This document shows positions 6,726 through 13,774 of a stretch of 33,682 nucleotides of DNA, piece by piece. The notes beneath the pieces were generated by a model. It did not search any database. It was not told the origin of the DNA and was given only the letters and a program-made list of their open reading frames with translations. This DNA comes from Bacteroidales bacterium (lineage in GTDB: Bacteria; Bacteroidota; Bacteroidia; Bacteroidales; Muribaculaceae), in NCBI GenBank assembly GCA_910575545.1, contig CAJTFH010000028.1:1-33682 (forward strand), read 5' to 3'. The stretch's first letter is position 1. Every line of letters starts with the position of its first letter. The translations under genes and the position numbers were made by a program.

Positions 6726-7244
6726 ATGGAACAAATCAAAGCGCACATCGCCGTATCGCTGGACGGGCATACCGCCACGCCGGACTATGAACTGGACTGG
6801 ATGCCCCGTGAGGTCAAGGAACTGGCGGCAAGGGAACACGCCGCCGCAAGCTGCCTGCTTATGGGGGCGAACACCTACAACTACATCTTTGAACACTGGG
6901 GCGGGTGGCCGCACAAAAGCAAGCAGTCTTTTGTGGTGTCACACTACGACACCAACGTGACGCCGGACTGCGGCGTGGAGTTCCTGACCGAAGAACCGCT
7001 GCAAAGAATTTATGAATTGAAACAGGAAACCGCCATGCTGGTGGTGAGCGGCGGCAAGCTGCTTACTTCATTGATTAAAGCCGGGTTGCTGGACAGCCTG
7101 ACAATCTACACCGTCCCGGTCATGGCGGGCAACGGCATCGGCTTTATCGGGGAAACATTCGGCTCACATTGGAAACTCTCGGAAAGCAGGGTGCTGGATA
7201 ACGGGGTGGTCTGTTCGACCTACCTGTTTGGCGGGAGCGTATAA
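6726..7244 (+). CDS. RibD C-terminal / dihydrofolate reductase-like protein
   Basis: This 172-residue protein has the DHFR-like fold of the RibD C-terminal family: an N-terminal strand and turn IKAHIAVSLDGHTATPD (residues 4-20), CLLMGANTYNYI near 43-54, the nucleotide-binding glycines in MLVVSGGKLLTSL near 104-116, and YTVPVMAGNGIGF near 128-140. Such proteins are predicted NADPH-dependent reductases, and the substrate here is unknown. It is shorter than full riboflavin reductases and lacks the deaminase half, so a role in riboflavin synthesis is unlikely. It is a frequent passenger in Bacteroides ICEs beside topB. A MITE sits directly upstream, which probably alters its expression. The gene ends facing topB, with a terminator hairpin between. 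Confidence 0.85.
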   Translation: MEQIKAHIAVSLDGHTATPDYELDWMPREVKELAAREHAAASCLLMGANTYNYIFEHWGGWPHKSKQSFVVSHYDTNVTPDCGVEFLTEEPLQRIYELKQETAMLVVSGGKLLTSLIKAGLLDSLTIYTVPVMAGNGIGFIGETFGSHWKLSESRVLDNGVVCSTYLFGGSV

Positions 7245-7271
7245 AAAATGCGCCCGGTTCCCGCCGGGCGC
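7243..7271 (-). terminator. Terminator of the topB operon (minus strand)
   Basis: The perfect stem GCGCCCGG/CCGGGCGC is followed, on the minus strand, by ATTTTTT. The T-run is on the topB side only, so it primarily ends the minus-strand transcript. The opposite side leads into the recurrent leader motif at 7272-7293. Confidence 0.85.
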
Positions 7272-7293
7272 AACCACTAAAATTTCAATTATT
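7272..7293 (+). repeat. Recurrent leader motif ACCACTAAAATTTCAA, orphan copy
   Basis: The motif AACCACTAAAATTTCAATTA also stands before the DUF4099/DUF3945 gene (minus, 10760-10781), traE (21015-21036) and traN (28242-28262). Here it is followed by ATCACAATGA as at traE, but the frame that starts there has only seven codons before running into the end of topB. It looks like a leftover gene leader. Confidence 0.6.
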
Positions 7294-7340
7294 ATAAGTT
7301 ATAAAACCTATCACAATGAAATTTCAGCGGCAAAGATAGG

Positions 7341-9428
7341 CTATTTCTTCGGTTTCGCTTTCTTTTCGGGGAATGAAAAAACGACATTGAACTGTTCGTC
7401 CAGCACAAGCGAAGCATCGAAAGCCTTGCCGTTCTTGCCCTTGAACCCCTTGATTAGACCGGTCTTGCGTTTCGTCACCAGCTCGACAATCTGCTTGTCG
7501 GAAAGCTGCTTGTCGCACTTGTTGCGGAATATGGTTAGCGTGCAGTCCACGTTGGAACACTTCGCCACTTTCGGGTAGAACAGGATGCGCCCGCTACCGC
7601 ATTTCGGGCAGGGGCAGGTTTCACCGCCCACAACAGATAATTGTACCGAAAGCAGTTCCGCCGTGATTTGCGTTGCGTACACCTCGATACCCTTTCGGAA
7701 TGTGTCGGCATCCATACTGCCCGCTTCTATCTTGGAAAGGGCGGTTTCCCACATACCCGTCATTTCGACATCGGCAATCTTCTTGTCCTTGACTATCTTG
7801 TAAACGGCAAGCCCCTTGTCGGTAGGCACAAGGTTCTTCTTCTCACGCACGATGTACTGGCGGGTGAACAGCGTTTCGATAATCGCCGCACGGGTGGCGG
7901 GCGTGCCTATCCCGGCATCTTTCAGGCTGGCTTTCAGTTCGGCATCTTCCAGTTCCTTTCCGGCGTTCTCCATTGCGGCAAGCAGGCTGCTTTCCGTGTG
8001 CAGCGGTTTCGGCTTGGTCTGCTTCTCCAACAGTTCCACGTTGGAAATCGGCAGGCTTTCGCCCTCTTGAAGCGGCGGCAGGCTGGCGGCTTCTTCATCA
8101 CCGCCCGTTTCCTGCTCGCCGAACACGGCACGCCAGCCTGCTACTTTCATCACAGACCCTTTCACCGTGAAGTCGGTATCTCCAGCCGACAATATGGCGG
8201 TGGTAACGTCTTTCACGCACTTGCCCGAAAAGGCTTCCAGCATACGCCCGGCTACCAGCTCGTAAACCGCCCGCTCGTCTTTGGAAAGTTCGCCGGGCAG
8301 GTTCTCGGTAATGATTAAGGCGTGGTGGTCGGTCACTTTGCCGTCATTCACGCTGCGGCGGTTCAGGGGTGTGCCGTCCAGCCCGGCGGCATACCCGGCA
8401 AAGCGGGGGTATTGCCCTAACAGGGCGACACGCTCCGGCATTTCATCGAAAACGTCCTCTGATATATAGCGGCTTCCGGTTCTCGGATAGGACATCACTT
8501 TCTTTTCATACAGGCTTTGCGCTATGGAAAGCGTCTTGTCAGCCGAAAAGTTCAGCTTCGTGTTCGCTTCCTTTTGCAGCGTGGTAAGGTCGTACAGAAG
8601 CGGCGGTTCTTGGTTGGCTTCTTTCCTCTCAACGGATTTCACGGCAAGTTGTCCGGCATCCTTAACCCGTTGCAGGGCGGCTATGGCTTCGGGCTGCTGT
8701 TCCCACTTGGCAGTCGTTTGGGCGGTGAAACTTATTCCCCCGCTGGCGGTCGCCGCTTTGAGTTGCCAAAACTTGGCGGGTACGAAATTCCTGTTCTCCA
8801 AATAGCGGCTGCATATCATCACGAGCGTGGGTGTCTGCACCCTGCCCAGCGAGAACACGCCCTGCCCGGCGGCAACGCTCAACGCTTGGGTGGCGTTTAT
8901 CCCTATCAGCCAGTCCGCTTCGCTGCGGGACTTGGCAGAGAAATAGAGGTTATCGTAACGCTCTCCCGGCTGCAAGTTATCCAGCCCCTCACGGATTGCC
9001 TTGTCGGTAAGGCTACTTATCCACAGGCGCACAAATGGTTTCCGACAATTCAGGTAATGGAAGATGTAGCGGAAGATTAGCTCACCCTCACGCCCGGCAT
9101 CGGTGGCGACAATAATCCGGTCGCACTGGTCGAACACTTCCTTTATCACTTTCAACTGTTTCAGCACGCCGGGGTCTGCCTTATAACCTTTCTCCGCTTT
9201 CACCTGACGGGGGATTAATTGGAAATCGGGCGGCAGTATGGGCAGGCTCTCCCTGCGGAAGTTCGCCACGCCATAGGCTTCCGGCATGGCAAGCTGGATT
9301 AAGTGGCCGAACGCCCATGTCACCATATACCCGTTGCCGGAAAGATAACCGTCATTACGCTGGGTCGCACCGATGATGCGGGCGATGTCCTTTGCCACGC
9401 TGGGCTTTTCTGCTATCAATGCAATCAT
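7341..9428 (-). CDS. topB: DNA topoisomerase III (type IA), related to CTnDOT Exc
   Basis: This 695-residue type IA topoisomerase has an N-terminal TOPRIM domain with MIALIAEKPSVAKDIARIIG at residues 1-20 and the acidic motif VATDAGREGELIFRY near 107-121. The central gate domain carries the catalytic tyrosine in MSYPRTGSRY (Tyr near 314). GIGTPATRAAIIETLF follows in the second half, and a small C-terminal zinc-ribbon-like segment (CPCPKCGSG, CSNVDC). It relaxes and decatenates DNA by single-strand passage. In CTnDOT, the Exc protein of the excision operon is a topoisomerase of this family. It lies 25 bp after the DUF4099/DUF3945 gene in one minus-strand unit that ends at the 7243-7271 terminator. 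Confidence 0.95.
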   Translation of the reverse strand: MIALIAEKPSVAKDIARIIGATQRNDGYLSGNGYMVTWAFGHLIQLAMPEAYGVANFRRESLPILPPDFQLIPRQVKAEKGYKADPGVLKQLKVIKEVFDQCDRIIVATDAGREGELIFRYIFHYLNCRKPFVRLWISSLTDKAIREGLDNLQPGERYDNLYFSAKSRSEADWLIGINATQALSVAAGQGVFSLGRVQTPTLVMICSRYLENRNFVPAKFWQLKAATASGGISFTAQTTAKWEQQPEAIAALQRVKDAGQLAVKSVERKEANQEPPLLYDLTTLQKEANTKLNFSADKTLSIAQSLYEKKVMSYPRTGSRYISEDVFDEMPERVALLGQYPRFAGYAAGLDGTPLNRRSVNDGKVTDHHALIITENLPGELSKDERAVYELVAGRMLEAFSGKCVKDVTTAILSAGDTDFTVKGSVMKVAGWRAVFGEQETGGDEEAASLPPLQEGESLPISNVELLEKQTKPKPLHTESSLLAAMENAGKELEDAELKASLKDAGIGTPATRAAIIETLFTRQYIVREKKNLVPTDKGLAVYKIVKDKKIADVEMTGMWETALSKIEAGSMDADTFRKGIEVYATQITAELLSVQLSVVGGETCPCPKCGSGRILFYPKVAKCSNVDCTLTIFRNKCDKQLSDKQIVELVTKRKTGLIKGFKGKNGKAFDASLVLDEQFNVVFSFPEKKAKPKK

Positions 9429-9453
9429 AATTCTTTACTTTTTAAGGTGGGTA

Positions 9454-10758
9454 CTACATTTTCATTCCTCTGGACTTCTTGGGTTTGTCCGCTTTCAGGC
9501 TCTTGTCCTGCTTCTCTTTCTGCTTGGCGGTGGGCTTGTCCTGACCCTGTTTCAGCGGCTCTTTGCCCTGTTTGGTGGCTTCGTTGGTCTTGCCCTCCGA
9601 ATTGACCGCTACCTGCGTCCGGCTCTCGGCGGCGGGGGTAACGTCTTTCGGCTGCACCTTGTCGGGGGATTTGCCCTGTGCGCCGGGCTGCACATGACCG
9701 TTGAACTCAACGCCCTTGCCGTCCTTTATCCCGGCTACCTGCTGCTCTGCGGGCTGCTGCCCCTGCTGCAAGAACTGGACGGCAGACCTCGGCAGGAACT
9801 CCAAGCCACGCTCCACCGCACTGACCTGCAAATAGGCACTGCGCTTCGTGCCGTCCCTGAATTGCAGGTTTTCCATTTTCACCGCTTGCCCGGCTTCAAA
9901 GGCGGCTTTCTGCTCCGGGCTGACTTGCACGCCGCAAATGGTGTCGGGACATTTCCACTTGTCAGCCCGCATATACTCCAGTTCGTGCGTGTACCTGTCC
10001 CGGCTGACGAACACGGGGATTTGCTCGCCGTTTTTCGGGTCTTGGATTTCAGCGATGCCGCCCAAGTTGCCAGTGCCTTGCAAGTTGCTCTGTTCCTGCT
10101 TGGTAAACCCGTGTTCGTGGAACGGGCGTTGCAACAGTTTCTCGTCCTGCTGCACGCCGTGCAGCTTGGGTACTACCGTGCCGTCCTTAGCCTGATAGAA
10201 AGAGAGCTTGACATCGGTAGGTTTGAGGTAGAAGCCGCCCACCGTCCCCGAAACGGTGTAAGTGTTGCGGGACTTGTAGCCACGCATCACCCGGTCGAAG
10301 TCCTTCGTGTTTTTCAGGGTGTCGGCGGTGATGCCGACTTTCTTCAGGTTCTCCCAGTCGATTTTTGCCGGGTCGAAGCGGTAGCCCTGCTTGAACTCGT
10401 GGAAGTCGGGCTTCGGAACTCGAAGCATTTCAGCCCGCTTGTCACCCTCCGGCGTGGGGTTGCGGTGGTTGTCCTCGATTGCCTTTGCGTCCCGCTCCGC
10501 TTCGGAAGCCTTGACGCTGAACAGTTCCAGCCCGGAAGTGTCCTGAAACTTGCGGAAGAAATTGGAAATGAAGTTGCTGAACACATCGCTGTTCTTGTCC
10601 ACCTGCATGAACTCGCCGCCGTGTGTCGGCGGCACGGTCTGCAAATTGCCCTCCTTGTCGATACCCTTAACGGCACTCACCTTACCCTGCTGTTTATCCA
10701 AGACCAGCAGCACGTCTTTTTCCTGCCCCTCTATGGGCGGGGTCATTCTGTTTGCCAT
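9454..10758 (-). CDS. DUF4099/DUF3945 domain protein
   Basis: This 434-residue protein of Bacteroidetes mobile elements begins MANRMTPPIEGQEKDVLLVL. It has a DUF4099-like middle (PKPDFHEFKQGYRFDPAKID, near residues 108-127) and DUF3945-like repeated segments (LLQRPFHEHGFTKQEQSNL and the region around PVFVSRDRYTHELEY). The last 100 residues are a low-complexity tail rich in Gln, Lys, Glu and Pro. Function is unknown; its constant position beside topB in ICEs suggests work in DNA processing. A -7 box on the minus strand at 10799-10806 and the leader motif ACCACTAAAATTCCAA directly before its ATG mark it as the first gene of the topB unit. Confidence 0.85.
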   Translation of the reverse strand: MANRMTPPIEGQEKDVLLVLDKQQGKVSAVKGIDKEGNLQTVPPTHGGEFMQVDKNSDVFSNFISNFFRKFQDTSGLELFSVKASEAERDAKAIEDNHRNPTPEGDKRAEMLRVPKPDFHEFKQGYRFDPAKIDWENLKKVGITADTLKNTKDFDRVMRGYKSRNTYTVSGTVGGFYLKPTDVKLSFYQAKDGTVVPKLHGVQQDEKLLQRPFHEHGFTKQEQSNLQGTGNLGGIAEIQDPKNGEQIPVFVSRDRYTHELEYMRADKWKCPDTICGVQVSPEQKAAFEAGQAVKMENLQFRDGTKRSAYLQVSAVERGLEFLPRSAVQFLQQGQQPAEQQVAGIKDGKGVEFNGHVQPGAQGKSPDKVQPKDVTPAAESRTQVAVNSEGKTNEATKQGKEPLKQGQDKPTAKQKEKQDKSLKADKPKKSRGMKM

Positions 10759-10759
10759 A

Positions 10760-10781
10760 AATAATTGGAATTTTAGTGGTT
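10760..10781 (-). promoter_or_regulatory. Leader motif ACCACTAAAATTCCAA before the DUF4099/DUF3945 start
   Basis: On the minus strand the motif ends two bases before the ATG and is preceded by the small hairpin CGGGA-CTAT-TCCCG. The same hairpin-plus-motif order occurs before traE (CGGGACTATCCCCG at 21001-21014). The position suggests a translation-initiation or attenuation element. Confidence 0.6.
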
Positions 10782-10798
10782 ACGGGAATAGTCCCGTC

Positions 10799-10806
10799 CA
10801 AAGGTA
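10799..10806 (-). promoter_or_regulatory. Bacteroidetes -7 box (TACCTTTG) of the topB unit
   Basis: On the minus strand TACCTTTG fits TAnnTTTG and lies about 40 bp before the start codon, placing the hairpin and leader motif in the 5' untranslated region. Confidence 0.65.
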
Positions 10807-10844
10807 GCGACTAAATATACTATATTTGGATAGGCGACAAGGGA

Positions 10845-10879
10845 TGTCCGAATTTGTCCTGCGGTGTCTGAAATTGTCC
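10845..10879 (-). repeat. Paired 15-bp repeat, site A
   Basis: Read on the minus strand, GGACAATTTCAGACA and GGACAAATTCGGACA lie 20 bp apart, joined by CCGCA. The same pair structure occurs at 12712-12746, 18809-18843 and 20434-20468. A small hairpin, CTGCGAA/TTCGCAG, follows at 10894-10912. Confidence 0.7.
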
Positions 10880-11003
10880 GGGTACGGTAATTACTGCGAA
10901 CATTATTCGCAGAATTTAGAATATCACCAGCAAAATATTCATTATGTTTTTACATGGTAATTATATCACACTATCTTTGTAAATAAAATCAAGGAACATA
11001 AAT

Positions 11004-11108
11004 ATGGCTTCATTCAGAAAAGAGATACTTGGGCAGATTGAACGGATAGATACTGGGCGTATATTCAGGTTCCGGGATTTGTCGTTTGAAACGGAAAAGA
11101 CTGTCTGA
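11004..11108 (+). pseudogene. Truncated 5' copy of the AbiEi-like antitoxin gene
   Basis: The first 33 codons match the start of the antitoxin gene at 13064 almost exactly (MASFRKEILGQIERIDTGRI, then one Arg-for-Thr change), and the frame then stops after KTV. The matched region includes the upstream promoter box (TATCTTTG at 10972-10979). It is a duplicated stub left where the AT-rich Crp/lipoprotein segment begins. It may still be transcribed from its promoter and could produce a 34-residue peptide. Confidence 0.85.
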
Positions 11109-11125
11109 AATATCATTTTCTTTTG

Positions 11126-11133
11126 TACCTTTG
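11126..11133 (+). promoter_or_regulatory. Bacteroidetes -7 box (TACCTTTG) upstream of the Crp/Fnr gene
   Basis: TACCTTTG fits TAnnTTTG exactly and starts 18 bp after the truncated antitoxin stub ends. The transcript would carry a leader of about 95 bases before the ATG at 11233. Confidence 0.65.
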
Positions 11134-11232
11134 CATCCGCAGAAAACAAAAGAAAATCAACTATTTAGTGTAATTACCCGGTTGCGGTAACTAAATCGGG
11201 ATAAAACCTCTAAACATTTCTCTTATATACAA

Positions 11233-11817
11233 ATGATAGCCGAATTCAATTCATATATGAGTAACATAGACATAGATTTCTTCAAGGAGTTGTGTCTGAA
11301 ACATGGAGAGTTACGACATTATAAAAAGAATGAGTTTATTCTCCATGAAGGTGATGCCTGTTCTTTCTTCGGGTTTATCTTGTCAGGTGTAGTCAAATAC
11401 AGTTGCACCAACCGGACAGAAAACAAGCCGTATAATGTCGGTTTTTCCTTTTCAAATGAATTTATAGCCGATTATCCCACTTGCTTATATGGCATGAAAT
11501 CAGAATTGAATATACAGGCGATAATCCCGTGCGAGATTTACATCTGTTCTTCTGCATTCTTACAGCAAAAATTCGAGGAGAACAAAGAAAGCCAACAGAT
11601 AGCCCGTATCGCAGCCGAACAGATGTATTTCCAATCATATTCACGTTATTTGGATTTATTCAGATTCACACCGGAAGAGCGTTACCTCCAACTTTTAAAA
11701 AAATGCCCTGCAATCCTCCAAATGGTATCACTAAAAGAAATAGCATCCTACCTCAAAATTACACCCGTACACATGAGCCGAATAAGACGCAAGCAAAGCT
11801 TTGACAACAAAAAATAA
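11233..11817 (+). CDS. Crp/Fnr-family transcriptional regulator
   Basis: This 194-residue protein has a cyclic-nucleotide-binding-like beta barrel at residues 20-115, with the characteristic FILHEGDACSFFGFILSGVV near 36-55. A dimerisation helix (QQIARIAAEQMYFQSYSRYL) and a C-terminal winged HTH follow: FTPEERYLQLLKKCP, then LKEIASYLKITPVHMSRIRR as recognition helix near 166-185. The barrel lacks the Arg-Ser pair used by E. coli CRP for cAMP, and the ligand is unknown. It has no Fnr-type N-terminal cysteines. AT-rich codon use differs from the ICE core and fits cargo. It lies upstream of a lipoprotein gene that has its own promoter boxes, which it may regulate. Confidence 0.9.
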   Translation: MIAEFNSYMSNIDIDFFKELCLKHGELRHYKKNEFILHEGDACSFFGFILSGVVKYSCTNRTENKPYNVGFSFSNEFIADYPTCLYGMKSELNIQAIIPCEIYICSSAFLQQKFEENKESQQIARIAAEQMYFQSYSRYLDLFRFTPEERYLQLLKKCPAILQMVSLKEIASYLKITPVHMSRIRRKQSFDNKK

Positions 11818-11889
11818 ACATAGGTTTAGAAATTTGCATTCATAACAATATTCCAAGAGCGTCTTAATTTGCCAAAGGATTCTTCTTTT

Positions 11890-11908
11890 TATCTTTGTCT
11901 TATCTTTG
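11890..11908 (+). promoter_or_regulatory. Two tandem -7 boxes (TATCTTTG) upstream of the lipoprotein gene
   Basis: TATCTTTG occurs at 11890-11897 and again at 11901-11908, both fitting TAnnTTTG. Either would start transcription about 55-65 bp before the ATG at 11972. Confidence 0.55.
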
Positions 11909-11971
11909 GTTGGTTCAACGAAGAAACAAAATAAAGATTGAATGAGTTAAACAAGAGATAAAAAAGAGAAT

Positions 11972-12382
11972 ATGAAAACAAAAGAAATTCTTGGAATATT
12001 TATGCTATTCCTATGTACATTCAGTTTTATAAGCTGCGATGATGATAATGAACAGACAAATGAATTAACCCCCGAAGCACTTTATCAGACTTCATGGCGT
12101 GGAACAGGGCATTGTGAGGCTTGGACAGTACAAAATATGGGGGTCGGTATGCAATTTATAGATACTCGGAAAGGAAAAGTAAATTGGGAAGGTTACGATG
12201 AAATTGATATTACTTATACAATAGAAGGGAAATATATCACCTTTAATAGCAATGCTTTATATTTGGGTGGAGCCCCTTGGATTATCAAAAGCTATACCCA
12301 AAAACATATAACCATTATACAGAATGAAATTAGTCCGGATAAAGAGAAAGTAGCTACAATTGAATTAGAGAAAATAGATTAA
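11972..12382 (+). CDS. Small lipoprotein of unknown function
   Basis: This 136-residue protein has a lipoprotein signal peptide: basic start MKTKE, hydrophobic core, and lipobox FISC with Cys at about residue 22, followed by the acidic stretch DDDNEQTNE. Acidic residues after the cysteine are common in Bacteroidetes lipoproteins exported to the cell surface. The mature domain has a beta-rich pattern with several aromatic residues (TSWRGTGHCEAW, then EGKYITFNSNALYLGG), compatible with a small lipocalin-like barrel. No specific family recognised. It follows the Crp/Fnr gene by 154 bp with its own promoter boxes and is AT-rich like that gene. Confidence 0.8.
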   Translation: MKTKEILGIFMLFLCTFSFISCDDDNEQTNELTPEALYQTSWRGTGHCEAWTVQNMGVGMQFIDTRKGKVNWEGYDEIDITYTIEGKYITFNSNALYLGGAPWIIKSYTQKHITIIQNEISPDKEKVATIELEKID

Positions 12383-12410
12383 ACTGAACCATGGGAACAT
12401 TAAAAGTAAT

Positions 12411-12623
12411 ATGAAACTGAAATATATATTGAATGTTATACTATTTGTTTTGGCATTATCTTTTTTGTCTATGTGTATATTTAAGACTACAGAGTTAAGT
12501 TTAAAATGTATGCAATTTGCTGTATCTATCTCTTGTATAGGAGCAATGTTTTCTACAAAAAGATATAGATACATATTTGCATCTATTGCTTTAATCATTA
12601 TAGGAATATCTTTTTCACTTTAA
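12411..12623 (+). CDS. Small membrane protein of unknown function
   Basis: This 70-residue protein consists almost entirely of hydrophobic segments (residues 5-24, 33-48 and 52-69), separated by short polar pieces (KTTELSLK and TKRYRY). It begins 28 bp after the lipoprotein stop and is probably co-transcribed. No family recognised. Its AT-rich composition matches the two genes before it, and it is the last gene of the inserted segment. Confidence 0.6.
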   Translation: MKLKYILNVILFVLALSFLSMCIFKTTELSLKCMQFAVSISCIGAMFSTKRYRYIFASIALIIIGISFSL

Positions 12624-12711
12624 ATGTCCATAATAACGATAATGATTTGATTATTGAATGGTATAATAATAGTCCAGTCTACAGATAGCGACTAAAAACG
12701 GGGGCAAGGGA

Positions 12712-12746
12712 TGCCCGAATTTGTCCTGCGGAGCTTGAAATTATCC
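12712..12746 (-). repeat. Paired 15-bp repeat, site B (degenerate)
   Basis: This lies in a segment (about 12668-12757) that repeats 10791-10885. On the minus strand GGATAATTTCAAGCT and GGACAAATTCGGGCA are spaced 20 bp. The first unit has drifted most from GGACAAATCGGGACA. The matching promoter box of copy A is also decayed here, so this copy looks like the non-functional duplicate. Confidence 0.6.
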
Positions 12747-12755
12747 GGGTGCGGT

Positions 12756-12909
12756 AAATCTCCAACTGTTGGTTGGAGATTTAAAACGGGTACAGACCGA
12801 AGTTAATCGCTTGCTTTAAACGAGCCATTTGTGAGCCATTTGTATATATTGTTTTCGGCTTATAATCAACAGTTTTACAAAAATCGCATTATACTTGTGA
12901 GCCATTTGT
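12756..12909. repeat. Stem-loop and three GAGCCATTTGT repeats in the spacer before the antitoxin
   Basis: A perfect 11-bp stem AAATCTCCAAC/GTTGGAGATTT with loop TGTTG lies at 12756-12782. GAGCCATTTGT then occurs at 12822-12832 and 12833-12843 (perfect tandem) and at 12899-12909, 66 bp (six units of 11) after the second copy. The equally spaced copies could be binding sites on one DNA face. The spacer 12624-13063 contains no credible gene. Confidence 0.65.
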
Positions 12910-13031
12910 GAAGCGTTTGGCAAGCCTTTGATTGAGTTTCCGTTATTCTTCTATTATCAGGTGACACGACAAAAAGAAAACATCTTCGGCAAAATCTTTG
13001 TTATGTTTTTGCAGGTGATTACATAATATAC

Positions 13032-13039
13032 TATCTTTG
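13032..13039 (+). promoter_or_regulatory. Bacteroidetes -7 box (TATCTTTG) of the AbiE pair
   Basis: TATCTTTG fits TAnnTTTG and lies 24 bp before the ATG at 13064, ruling out the longer in-frame start at 13037. The same box is duplicated at 10972-10979 before the truncated antitoxin stub. Confidence 0.65.
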
Positions 13040-13063
13040 CATATAGAAACAAAGGACATAAAT

Positions 13064-13765
13064 ATGGCTTCATTCAGGAAAGAGATACTTGGGCAGATTG
13101 AACGGATAGATACCGGGCGTATATTCACGTTCCGGGATTTATCGTTTGAAACGGAAAAGACCGCCAATGTTGCGGTGCTGCTCTCCGAACAGAGCCGCAA
13201 AGGGGTACTGGTACGGGTTGAAAAGGGGGCGTACTACCGTCCCAAGAAATCAGTGCTGGGGCTGGGAAAGTTGCCTGTCTATCAGGATGAACAGTTCCGC
13301 TACCTGACTGAAAAACTGAACGGCTATATCACGGGGGCTTACATCTATAACAAAATGGGACTGACCGAACAGGTTGCCACAACCATAACGATAGCCACTC
13401 CTAACCCGGTTCGCCGTTTCCGTTTCAAGAACTTGGATATAGAGTGCGTGAAAGCCTACTGCATGGACTACCCGGATGAAAGCCTTGTCCCGTACTTGCG
13501 GCTGCTCGATGCGATAAAGGACATGAAGCGCATACCCGGAACAACCGGGCAGGACATCTACAACCGGGTCAAAAGCCAATATTTCAACGGGTACAGCCTG
13601 CCGGAACTGGAAAAAATCGTATCTTTGGCGAAAAGTTACCCGCCACGTGTCAGAAAGGTGGTGGCGGATATACTGGGCGACATCAGACAAACCGTGTTGC
13701 AAACAGAAATGGCAAAGACCATTCTTCCCACGACACGGTTCAACTTGGATTATAAAACGGCATAG
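13064..13765 (+). CDS. AbiEi-like antitoxin / DUF6088 regulator
   Basis: This 233-residue protein has an N-terminal winged-helix-like region (ASFRKEILGQIERIDTGRIF, then FRDLSFETEKTANVAVLLSE, residues 2-45) ending in VRVEKGAYYRPKK. The C-terminal half corresponds to the AbiEi/DUF6088 domain (YITGAYIYNKMGLTEQVATT near 96-115). In AbiE systems this partner binds DNA, represses the operon and counteracts the AbiEii toxin. The toxin gene begins 9 bp after it. The ATG at 13064 is chosen because the promoter box lies just upstream, and because the duplicated stub at 11004 preserves the same start and leader. Confidence 0.85.
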   Translation: MASFRKEILGQIERIDTGRIFTFRDLSFETEKTANVAVLLSEQSRKGVLVRVEKGAYYRPKKSVLGLGKLPVYQDEQFRYLTEKLNGYITGAYIYNKMGLTEQVATTITIATPNPVRRFRFKNLDIECVKAYCMDYPDESLVPYLRLLDAIKDMKRIPGTTGQDIYNRVKSQYFNGYSLPELEKIVSLAKSYPPRVRKVVADILGDIRQTVLQTEMAKTILPTTRFNLDYKTA

Positions 13766-13774
13766 GACAGAAAT

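Noticed and set aside
7316-7339. Seven-codon frame after the orphan leader motif as a leader peptide
   Set aside because: Too short to support, no regulatory codon pattern, and no downstream plus-strand gene to be controlled.
9373-10764. Long plus-strand open frame of 463 codons opposite the DUF4099/DUF3945 gene
   Set aside because: It is the antisense shadow of a GC-rich real gene; composition is Leu/Val/Phe-heavy with no recognisable domain, and the minus-strand frame has clear family features.
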